NCBI RefSeq assembly: GCF_028502605.1
Contig: NC_079232.1
Location: 7,523,386-7,587,385, forward strand
DNA length: 64,000 bases
Source: Trichoderma breve
Taxonomy: Eukaryota; Ascomycota; Sordariomycetes; Hypocreales; Hypocreaceae
Reading direction: 5' to 3'
The notes beneath the pieces are model-generated. The model did no database searches and had not been told where the DNA came from. It saw only the letters and a program-made list of their open reading frames with translations. Both the position numbers and the translations under genes were made by a program. Of the stretch, positions 55,892-64,000 are shown one piece after another. How positions within the stretch are numbered: position 1 is the stretch's first letter; each line of letters begins with the position of its first letter.

Positions 55892-56648
55892 GTGATGTTC
55901 AACTCATTCTGTGTCTCAATATCCAAAGCTTTGGGAGCAAATATGGCAAAAGACAACAAATGCCCTGCCGGGGTGGAATGTCAGGGCATTTGAAGGCTTA
56001 GCGTATAATTTTGGCGCCAATGCTAGAAAGTTGAAATCATTGCTGGGCATCGCTAAGCTAGGCAGCCTGATGCGGGCACAACAATTCGCGGCTCCAAATC
56101 ACGTGCTTGCATCAAGCATTCCACATTCGAATATGCCATTCGAATCACAGTACCAGGTGTGTTGACCAACTGTTGGGGCCCTCCTGTATCTTAGTCAGCG
56201 CTGGTGTCTCTGATATCCAGCCGGGGTTGCACAGATTATCGTGTAAATGAACGGGCCCGCTTCGCGTTTGTCTAAACGCGATCTGAACTGGGGGAGTAAA
56301 AGCGGAGACGTCGCTAGTGATTTACCCAGTACCCCGCACAATGATCCGCAGCAGGGATCAACAAAGACCAAGCGCTGTGAGGTTGAACGATGACGGACCA
56401 TGTGCTTGCAAGAAGTACGACTTAAACAATGCCAATATGATCACTTGGCCATTTGACCGTTTGACGCGGTCGAAATTATCAGTCGCCATGAGTCGATTCA
56501 TTTCTAAGAAAGGCAAAGGGCTCGAGTAGCACAGTGCACAGAGTTAGGATACACGAAAACGTCTTTTATTGGTCATTTTGTGATATGCGTATAACCCCGA
56601 CCTGCCACATATCCGCAAATGAGCCGGTCAGTCTGATATCTATTCATC
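55892..56648. other. Gene-free spacer
   Basis: About 760 bases with only short chance ORFs on both strands. No repeat or RNA feature seen. Confidence 0.5.
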
Positions 56649-57704
56649 CTACCGGCTTACTCCAACGAAATGCATGAACTCGTTTCGCGTCTTACTCTTG
56701 CGCTCGAAACAACCCAACATGCAGCTTGTCAGGGTTGTCGTATTAGTTTTCTCCACGCCACGCATTACCATGCACAGGTGGCTAGACTCCATAATGACGG
56801 CAACACCTTGAGGTTTCAAAATCTTCATAATGGCACGAGCAACCTGCTTGGTAAGGCGCTCCTGGATCTGTAAGCGATGAGCGAATACCTCGGCAATTCG
56901 AGGAAGCTTCGAGAGGCCGATAACGGTATTGGAGGGGATATAACCAATGTGCATCTAGAAGAGATAATTAGCCGGCATACCCCAGCTTTGAGTGTAGGAA
57001 GAACTTTCCTTTCCTGTAAAGGGCACAAGGTGGTGCTCGCAAAGGCTGAATATGTCAATATCTTTGACAATGACCATCTCGTTATGGCCCTCCTGGAATA
57101 GCGCGTTATTCACAATCTCTTCCACATTGACATGGTAGCCCTGGGTCAGGAACAGCAACGCCTTGGCATAACGTGAAGGCGTATCCAGCAGGCCACTACG
57201 ACTTGGATCCTCGCCGATGCACTCTAACAAAGTTCGCACAGCACCTTGCATCTTTTCTAGGCGTAAGGCGGCCTGTTCCTGATTCTCTCCTCGGCGGGTT
57301 CTAGTCTCGATTGCTGGGAAATACAAATGTGAGTTTCGATACAAAGAAACTCGTACCGAGCCGCAAGAGTACTCGGTAAAAGAGCAAGATTATAGTAACC
57401 TACAAAGACCATCAAAACCGGACAATGGGCCGGACGATTTCGTTTCTATGCCATCCTCGGAGACGAGAACTTTCTCAATGGATGAGTCGTCTCGGGTATC
57501 ACCGACGGCATTTCGCCGCGACTTCTTGTATAGATCGGGGGCACTCAAAATTGTACTATCAACGGGAACCCCGATGCTGCTGAGCTTGTGTTTCTTCCGT
57601 CTTTTGCTCTCATCTTGCGTTAAATCATAGCTGGTCGGGGAGACAGTAGCAGTGTTACGGCCCCGCTTCTTAGAGAGGGCGCTAACGTTTTTGGGATTAG
57701 CCAT
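56649..57704 (-). CDS. GTP cyclohydrolase I (abnormal GA donor; possibly decaying copy)
   Basis: Converts GTP to 7,8-dihydroneopterin triphosphate. About 315 residues if spliced as 57704-57404, 57349-57009 and 56954-56649. Seen: a Lys/Arg-rich N-terminal extension; [20 protein letters not shown]; zinc and active-site residues in [13 protein letters not shown] and [38 protein letters not shown]. All key residues are kept. Odd: the second intron has perfect branch and acceptor (GGCTAATTATCTCTTCTAG) but its donor reads GAAAGT instead of GTAAGT. If unspliced, the frame stops soon after FTGK and loses the C-terminal half. Filamentous fungi normally have one housekeeping copy elsewhere, so this subtelomeric copy is probably extra. 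It is divergent from the four-domain fusion gene. Confidence 0.85.
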
Positions 57705-59134
57705 GTTAACCGCTACAGACCGGCAGGAACAGAAGCAAGAAGTAAGATATTTAAGGAAAGATACTGTATGCTGTCGCAATTGGACCTGAAAGTCCGAGCG
57801 ACCTGAAAAGGCTCGAAAACAAAGACCAAAGGAATCTGATCCTGCAAAAGGGGTGCTTCTCAACTAAATATATGGATAAATGAACTGGGCGATAATATAC
57901 CATTTTGATCTTATCGCCTAGAGCACATTAACAACCATAATATCTCTCCTTTCGCCCTAGCAACCTTTGAAGCCGACCGATACATGTACCATTTTTTATG
58001 CATTATAGACAGATTACAGTCATCCAAGCCGATAGAACGGCTAGGCTCTGGCTCGACAACCCCCCTCTTTGAAATGGTCTTTTTGTTGTCTTTATGCGGG
58101 AGGCCGGCCACTATAAGCGGGAGGCCAGCCACTAATTGTCCTGCATGACACCACAAAACTCCTATGAGCGTTGTCCACTTGGGGGAAGGTGCTGCCTGCT
58201 TAGGGGTTATAGGTATAGCTTGGTACATGATTGTGATGCTTTCATCTGGATGGACGCGATGAAATGTGGAATGTCGAATACTCTAGAGCTAATGCTCTTT
58301 GCGGCTCTGGGTGTAGGCTTGAATTTTAGCAGCCTTCACTATCATATGGTCACTCGATTCACAAAGATTTGACTCTAGTTACCACATGCTTTTGGGGCTT
58401 GACGGCGGTTGGCGGCCGCCTTTGCATTGAGTGCATTGTTCCCCTTCAGGTGGAAATGGATTTCAATTTCGTATTACGTACAACCTATCGATATTGTGCA
58501 TGATACATGCATACATGTATTGAGTTTTTGTCATGCAACGCGCGTCTCGCCCCCCCCATATTTTCAATACATATAATCTCTCATCAATAGCCTAACGAAT
58601 CCCACTTGATATTGCTCGCACAACAGGATTCCCGCAGTACATGATGGGCCATGCGAGAGGCCGGCCAAAACAGGTTTATCCGCAAAAGGCGAATCAATGA
58701 ACTCTTTGACACACCTCGCGGCAAACGTGGTCTTCGTTGATAGGGTGAGCTAAAAACCCTTTTGCATAATGAAATAGCTGACGTGGCCATGCATTAACAT
58801 CGTCGAGATAGCATAACGCGCGCGCGTACATCAAAGTTCCACCCACTATCTAATGAGGATTTGATCATCTCAATAATTCCTGTGAGCGAATATTTCACTG
58901 ATAAGAGAGAGTATGAAAATAAAAATAATAGTGCTTTGACCGGTTAATCAAAGGTCGAGAAATTATCCTCGATAAATGTAAGATTCCGACCCTTCTAATA
59001 CACCCAACGTCGGGGCCGATAAGAAGCGGCAACAGCCCCGTAGGCACGCAATTCAGCTTAATCTAATCATCATCCATACGCAAACGTACTATATTATCTC
59101 TACTAGTACGAAAGCGTGCTCCTATCAAGCTGGT
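57705..59134. other. Divergent promoter region between GTP cyclohydrolase and fusion genes
   Basis: 1430 bases with no supported gene. Candidate shared promoter, with GC-containing stretches near 58400 and 59000. A minus-strand open stretch near 58600-58790 shows no recognisable family. Confidence 0.5.
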
Positions 59135-62100
59135 ATGGCCACTCTCGACACCCTGAAGCAAACGCTAAGGCAGACGGCGACGGCGACAGCATCGTACGCA
59201 ACGCAGCCGTTGTCGCAGCTGCAGTACAGCGCCGGTTTCGACGTCTTGGTGCAGGGCTCGGGATGGATGACATACCAGGAGTTCATTGTCCCTCAACTCT
59301 CTTCGCTTCTAGACCGTTTATTCAGCTCGCGTGTTCATATCTCGGTGCTAGAAGTCGGACCCGGCCCAAAGAGCGTTCTTGCATACTTGCCATATCACGT
59401 CAGGAGCAGGATCATGAGATATGTTGCATTCGAGCCTAACGACTTGTTTGCCGTGAGACTAGATGAATGGCTTCACCCTAACTCAGGAACAGAGCGTCCC
59501 CTGCCATGTCTGGAACGTCACCCTGATATTCATCGGATCCCATTCGCACCGGACAACGACGACAAAAACGCAAGGAGCGGTACCAGCATCGGAACAAGTG
59601 ATGATGGGAAGTTTGATGTCGTCTTATTCTGCCATAGCATGTACGGCATGAAACCTAAGCGCAGATTTATCGAAGACGCACTGAAATTACTTTGCAAACA
59701 CCCAAAAGGCGGAATAGTGGTGGTATTTCATCGTGATGGCGACCTCAACTTTGACGGCTTGGTGTGTAATCACACGGCTTCTTTCCCTACCGGGATCGTT
59801 CGGATAGCAACCGACGACGAGACATTGGACCGATTTACTTCTTTCATCGCGGGCTTTACCCTCCAAGATGAGAAAATGAACGAAGCTATCCGAGGCAAAT
59901 GGCGTGAGCTGTGCCACGTACTGGGTCGTCGTGAAGAAGCATACCCCGACCATCTCTTGTTCAGTTCGCCCAACGTCATGGCAACTTTTACTAAACATGC
60001 AACCGCATTGCCTGACTTGACGGCGCATGTGCCCTTAGTGACGAAAAGCAGGAGAATTAAAAACCACGAGGCCCGCTTCCACCGTCCCGCATCGATTGTA
60101 AGGCCAACAGAAATCGAGCACATCCAGAAGTGCGTGAAATGGGCCCTTAGAGAGAATGTTGGCCTAACCGTCATTGGTGGGAGCCATAGCGGCCATTGTC
60201 TTTGGCCTAACGTCGTTGCCATCGACATGAGTGCTTTTAATCAAGTACACATGGTCACAGCTGAGGCGGAGGGGGGAGAATTGAATTTCGATTCTACTAC
60301 CCTGGTTGTCGCGGAGGCTGGTTGTAATACCGGAGACATTGTCCGCAAGACTATGGTGGCAGGCAAGACAGTACCTCTGGGAGCTCGCCCAAGTGTAGGC
60401 TCAGGGTTATGGCTGCAAGGCGGCGTTGGACACCTGGCTAGACTGCATGGGCTCGCGTGCGACGCTATAGTGGGTGCTGTGATGGTCAGCGTTGCCTCTG
60501 GTCAGGTTCTGTACGTCGGCCACGTACCAAGTAAATATCGACCGGCCGGTGCCGTGCAGTCAGAAATTGAGGCCGATCTATTATGGGCTCTGAAAGGCGC
60601 AGGGACTAATTTTGGCATCGTTGTCAGCGTTGTCTTTGAAACTCATGCAGCCCGGAAATATTTGGTTCGAAGCTGGAGTATCCCGTTGAAAGACGATCGT
60701 GACACACGGCTTAAGCTTCAGGACTTCGATCAATGTGCCAGAACTCTCCCTCGACACAGTTCCGCGGATGCATATTTATTTTCAGATGACTCACAGATGC
60801 ACCTTGGCGTGACAGTGATCGAATCTACTACGACTCAACTTCCTTCCAAACCACCTAGGCTTACAAGTACGATGTTGGGGCCGGAAGATACCTTCAAGAC
60901 CGTTGACGGCGTCGGTCTGTTCGAAACTGAGATGTACATATCCGGGATGCACGGCGGACACAGTAAGGGTAAAACCTCTTCATTCAAGCGGTGTTTGTTC
61001 TTAAAACACATCGGGGCCAGTAACATCGCAAACGCCTTAGCAGCAGCTATAGAGGTTCGTCCTTCTCCCCTCTGTTATCTTCATCTGCTGCAAGGAGGTG
61101 GAGCTGTCGGCGATGTGGCGAATAATGCTACAGCTTTCGGCTGTCGAGACTGGGACTTTGCCTGCGTAATAACCGCTGTATGGCCTCGTAATGAGAGCGG
61201 AACTAAGGCTACTCAGGCTGCTATACAATGGGTGTATAGCGTCGCCAGGAACTTGTTGCCCTTAAGCAGCGGAGTTTACGGTGCCGACCTTGGGCCAGAC
61301 CCTAGAGACGCCGCGCTGGCAGCTAAGGCTTTCGGGCCAAACGGACCGCGCCTGGCCCAGCTAAAACATAGCTTGGACGTGCAAAACGTGCTGGCTTACG
61401 CCTGTCCGCTCTCGAAACTGCCGAAGAAACAGAAGCTCATTATACTTGTTACGGGAGAAAGCGGCGTCGGCAAGGACTACTGCGCCGACGTTTGGGTCCC
61501 TATGCTCGCTAGATCTGCCGACCAACCCCGCGACGTACACAAGGCCAGTATCAGCGATGCCATCAAGCGAGAATATGCAGCAGCTACCGGCGCTGACTTG
61601 GATGGTCTGTTAGGGGATCGGACTTACAAGGAACAACACCGGCCGGCTTTGACGGCATTCTTCGAAGAACAGATGCGACAACAATCTTTCCTTCTAGAAA
61701 AGCAATTTCTGAATGTGGTGTCTGGAGCCGCAGATGCGGATGTGCTGGTGATCACTGGGATGAGAGATGAGGCGCCTACTGCGACCTTGTCGCATCTAGT
61801 TCCGAATAGCAGATTACTCGACATTCGTGTCACAGCTAGCGAAAAGACGCGGCAGACTCGCCGGAAACGCCAAGCGAGCGACAATGATCGACACGATAAT
61901 CATGATTGCGAGGATGACAATAGTAGCGACAACGGCAGCAACTGTAAGTCGAATTCGACGACATTGGACTACTGCCCCAGCCTCGTCTTTGGCAATGAAG
62001 CAACAGGAGATGAGGTGGTAAGGAGGTTTGCCGATACGTACCTGCTTCCCTTCCTCCATGGGGACCTGGAGCGACTGGCTAGTATGGTGCTCCCTGTGCC

Positions 62101-62644
62101 CGACTTCCCACGCCCAGGCATCGAGTTCCGCCATGTGCTCAACATCGCCCAACAGCGAGGCGGGTTAGCTTTGTGCACTTCCCTACTACAAACTTGCTTC
62201 GTAGATGACTGGGATAACATCGGTATGGTCGCCTGTTGCGAAGCGGGAGGCTTCGTGTATGCATCGGCATTGGCTCAGCAAGTTGGCGTCCCCTTGGCGC
62301 TAATCCGCGAAGCCGGCAAGCTTCCCCCACCTACCGTTTCCGTCAACAAGCCTTCATCACACATCTCATCTTCAGAACCTAACAGTTCAAAAGGGAAGAG
62401 GATTGAGATGAGCCTGGACTTGATTCCAAGGGGCGCATCAGTGGTGGTGGTGGACGACGTACTTGCCACAGGAAGGACGCTTTATGCAATACTTCAACTT
62501 TTAGCTAAAGCAGGCATCAGTAATGAGGATATTAGCATCATTGTTATAGCCGAATTTCCGGTTCACCGTGGTCGGGAGTTGTTGTATCGTCGTGGCTTTG
62601 GTGGGATCAGTGTTCAAAGCCTTTTGGTATTTGGCGGGGCCTAG
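59135..62644 (+). CDS. Four-domain fusion: methyltransferase-like / BBE-type flavin oxidase / phosphomevalonate-kinase-like P-loop kinase / adenine phosphoribosyltransferase-like
   Basis: 1169 residues in one intronless frame. Domains seen in order: 1-300, Rossmann methyltransferase-like with motif I VLEVGPGPKS (71-80) and acidic FEPN (99-102); 317-760, PCMH/BBE flavin oxidase with IGGSHSGHC (347-355, His351 a candidate covalent flavin site), LQGGVGHLARLHGLACD (427-443) and a BBE-like tail LAQLKHSLDVQNVLAYACP; 766-910, P-loop kinase with GESGVGKD (774-781) and ISDAIKREYAAATGADLDGL ... YKE, as in animal-type phosphomevalonate kinases; 911-940, Asp/Asn-rich linker; 980-1169, APRT-like PRTase with PRPP loop VVVVDDVLATGRT (1102-1114). 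No signal peptide. Neighbouring GTP cyclohydrolase suggests a nucleotide-derived pathway. The product is unknown. The start is the first ATG; all four parts share one frame with no internal stop. Confidence 0.88.
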   Translation: MATLDTLKQTLRQTATATASYATQPLSQLQYSAGFDVLVQGSGWMTYQEFIVPQLSSLLDRLFSSRVHISVLEVGPGPKSVLAYLPYHVRSRIMRYVAFEPNDLFAVRLDEWLHPNSGTERPLPCLERHPDIHRIPFAPDNDDKNARSGTSIGTSDDGKFDVVLFCHSMYGMKPKRRFIEDALKLLCKHPKGGIVVVFHRDGDLNFDGLVCNHTASFPTGIVRIATDDETLDRFTSFIAGFTLQDEKMNEAIRGKWRELCHVLGRREEAYPDHLLFSSPNVMATFTKHATALPDLTAHVPLVTKSRRIKNHEARFHRPASIVRPTEIEHIQKCVKWALRENVGLTVIGGSHSGHCLWPNVVAIDMSAFNQVHMVTAEAEGGELNFDSTTLVVAEAGCNTGDIVRKTMVAGKTVPLGARPSVGSGLWLQGGVGHLARLHGLACDAIVGAVMVSVASGQVLYVGHVPSKYRPAGAVQSEIEADLLWALKGAGTNFGIVVSVVFETHAARKYLVRSWSIPLKDDRDTRLKLQDFDQCARTLPRHSSADAYLFSDDSQMHLGVTVIESTTTQLPSKPPRLTSTMLGPEDTFKTVDGVGLFETEMYISGMHGGHSKGKTSSFKRCLFLKHIGASNIANALAAAIEVRPSPLCYLHLLQGGGAVGDVANNATAFGCRDWDFACVITAVWPRNESGTKATQAAIQWVYSVARNLLPLSSGVYGADLGPDPRDAALAAKAFGPNGPRLAQLKHSLDVQNVLAYACPLSKLPKKQKLIILVTGESGVGKDYCADVWVPMLARSADQPRDVHKASISDAIKREYAAATGADLDGLLGDRTYKEQHRPALTAFFEEQMRQQSFLLEKQFLNVVSGAADADVLVITGMRDEAPTATLSHLVPNSRLLDIRVTASEKTRQTRRKRQASDNDRHDNHDCEDDNSSDNGSNCKSNSTTLDYCPSLVFGNEATGDEVVRRFADTYLLPFLHGDLERLASMVLPVPDFPRPGIEFRHVLNIAQQRGGLALCTSLLQTCFVDDWDNIGMVACCEAGGFVYASALAQQVGVPLALIREAGKLPPPTVSVNKPSSHISSSEPNSSKGKRIEMSLDLIPRGASVVVVDDVLATGRTLYAILQLLAKAGISNEDISIIVIAEFPVHRGRELLYRRGFGGISVQSLLVFGGA

Positions 62645-63915
62645 ATAATAAGAGTAACTGGGAATCTTGAGGATGCAGCATTTCTATCGACATGTTTCTG
62701 TCCCCAATTCTGCATCTGTAGCGTTACTTTGTAAGCTTTGTGGTAGCGGGCGTGTCTACCTATTGAAGAAGCTGCTGGATTTAAACTACAAAGCCAATAC
62801 TACATCTTGAGCCCCCTACATTATGTCGAATATGCTCTTAGTATATCGCTTGCCAAATACCAAAAAATAGTATATGTCGCCTTGGAGCGGGGTAAATTTT
62901 CTGTTAATTCTGTCCACCGCTTACCTGAACAGGCGTCTAAGATAGTAGAATTGTTTACGCGTGCAGTTGGGTTACTAGAATACTACTAGGTATACACTAC
63001 AAAGCATATTCTTCCAATTACGCTTTGGATAATAGGTAATACTCTATAAGAGATAATTATAGTTTCGGAAATTTTCTACTGAGATCAACTAGCTCTAAGC
63101 TTAGGCTTATATACTATTTTAGTAACTTCCTTAAGTAAAGCTTAACGTTAGAATTATTAAATTATAAGCGGTGAGCTTATTGTACTTAGGTATTGCAGTC
63201 CTGTAGTATTTAGTATAGTATATTTGTTTAATAAAAATATAAAGATTTTAATTAATAACTTCCGCTGCTTAAGCTTAGAAAGCTCTTAGTATTTATAAAT
63301 TATATTAATTTTTAGTAAAATATAAAAGTTTATTATAATAAAAAGTAAGTAAGTACTTTTATAAAAGAAAACTTAATTTTAAATAAAATATAAAAAATAA
63401 AGTAATATAATTAATTTTAAATTAATAAAATTATTATAACCTAGCTTTTATAGTTACAATAATAGGCCTAGGTACTATTAATAAAGTAATAAATCCAAGT
63501 ACTTGAAGAATTTAACGTAAAAGTAAAGTAAATAAGTTAAAGTTTTTTATCTTAAATTCTTTACACTAATTTACATACAGAAGTCAGAGTATAGGTCAGA
63601 GTATAAGTTAGAGTATAAAATAAAGTAGTACTTAAATATAAAAGGGGCTAGTAAAATAAAAAACTTATATTAATTTATTATCTAAAGTAACTAAAAATAG
63701 AAAATCTTATTTAAGTAAATAAAACTTATAATTTAATAGTTTATTTATAGTATAAATATATATTAACGCTAGGTAATAAAGTAATTAATTATTTATAAAA
63801 TAAGTATAAAATTTTAAGTACTATTTTATAAAATATTAAAAACTACTTAACTTTAGGACTAGTAAATAATCTAAAAACTATTTAAGTACTTAATAATAGT
63901 AAACTACGTTCATTA
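62645..63915. repeat. AT-rich subtelomeric DNA
   Basis: About 1.3 kb, increasingly AT-rich towards the telomere, without a supported gene. Around 63432-63477 it carries a copy of the ACCTAGCTTTTATAGTTACA / AATAGGCCTA motif also found at 49340-49384 and 49790-49820, so the same eroded repeat family lies in both places. Confidence 0.65.
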
Positions 63916-63999
63916 ATAGGGTTAGGGTTAGGGTTAGGGTTAGGGTTAGGGTTAGGGTTAGGGTTAGGGTTAGGGTTAGGGTTAGGGTTAGGGTTAGGG
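63916..63999 (+). repeat. Telomere, about 14 x TTAGGG
   Basis: Uninterrupted TTAGGG units run to the end of the window, G-rich strand reading 5' to 3' outward as expected at a right chromosome end. The final base (A at 64000) breaks the pattern and is probably the assembly edge. Confidence 0.97.
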
Positions 64000-64000
64000 A

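Noticed and set aside
57350..57420. A stwintron or frameshift in the first intron of the GTP cyclohydrolase gene
   Set aside because: A plain intron with donor GTAGGT at 57403 and acceptor GAG before 57349 keeps the frame and gives LYFPAIETR in register with the family, so no special intron is needed.
58584..58790. 68-codon minus-strand ORF in the divergent promoter of the fusion gene
   Set aside because: No motif recognised and no neighbouring exon that would extend it.
62807..62989. 60-codon ORF downstream of the fusion gene
   Set aside because: Short, without features, at the edge of AT-rich subtelomeric DNA.

Overview
This window is the right-hand end of a chromosome from a filamentous ascomycete (Pezizomycotina, probably Sordariomycetes). 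It finishes in about 14 copies of the telomere repeat TTAGGG (63916-63999). Evidence for a filamentous fungus: short introns (about 45-80 nt) with GT(A/G)(A/T)GT donors and CTAAC-like branch sites, Zn2Cys6 regulators, several P450s, an iterative type I polyketide synthase (PKS), and AT-rich blocks that look like RIP (repeat-induced point mutation) relics between GC-balanced gene islands. Two introns read as [D1,2] stwintrons (an intron whose donor is split by another intron). As far as I know such introns are reported mainly from Pezizomycotina, with many in Hypoxylaceae, so a xylarialean source is possible but unproven.

Layout. 1-19 kb: 3' part of an aldehyde dehydrogenase, an SDR, a secreted alpha/beta hydrolase, two tandem Zn2Cys6 regulators, an NmrA-like protein divergent from the second regulator with three CGG-N4-CCG sites between them, an S9 peptidase carrying a VHL-beta-like domain, a GST and an amidase-signature enzyme. 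19.7-28.0 kb: an unusual PKS on the minus strand. 28-31 kb: AT-rich and repeat-filled DNA. 30.8-48.9 kb: P450, O-methyltransferase, P450, P450, metallo-beta-lactamase-fold hydrolase, GMC oxidoreductase and aldo/keto reductase, separated by AT-rich spacers. 49.3-50.8 kb: AT-rich inverted repeat. 50.9-53.7 kb: DUF6604-type protein. 54-56 kb: gene relics (calmodulin-like, C2H2). 56.6-62.6 kb: a GTP cyclohydrolase I gene divergent from a 1169-residue four-domain fusion. 62.6-64 kb: AT-rich subtelomere and telomere.

Working model (inference). The PKS, oxygenases, methyltransferase, GMC oxidase and reductases form a subtelomeric polyketide cluster. The PKS has the body of a non-reducing, C-methylating enzyme (KS-AT-PT-ACP-ACP-CMeT-TE), but its N-terminus is a complete ketoreductase where the starter-unit SAT domain should be, so its chemistry cannot be predicted from known relatives. 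Separately, GTP cyclohydrolase I beside a methyltransferase / flavin oxidase / P-loop kinase / phosphoribosyltransferase fusion looks like the core of a nucleotide-derived pathway (pteridine or nucleoside-like) at the chromosome tip. The GTP cyclohydrolase gene carries an abnormal GA donor site and may be decaying.
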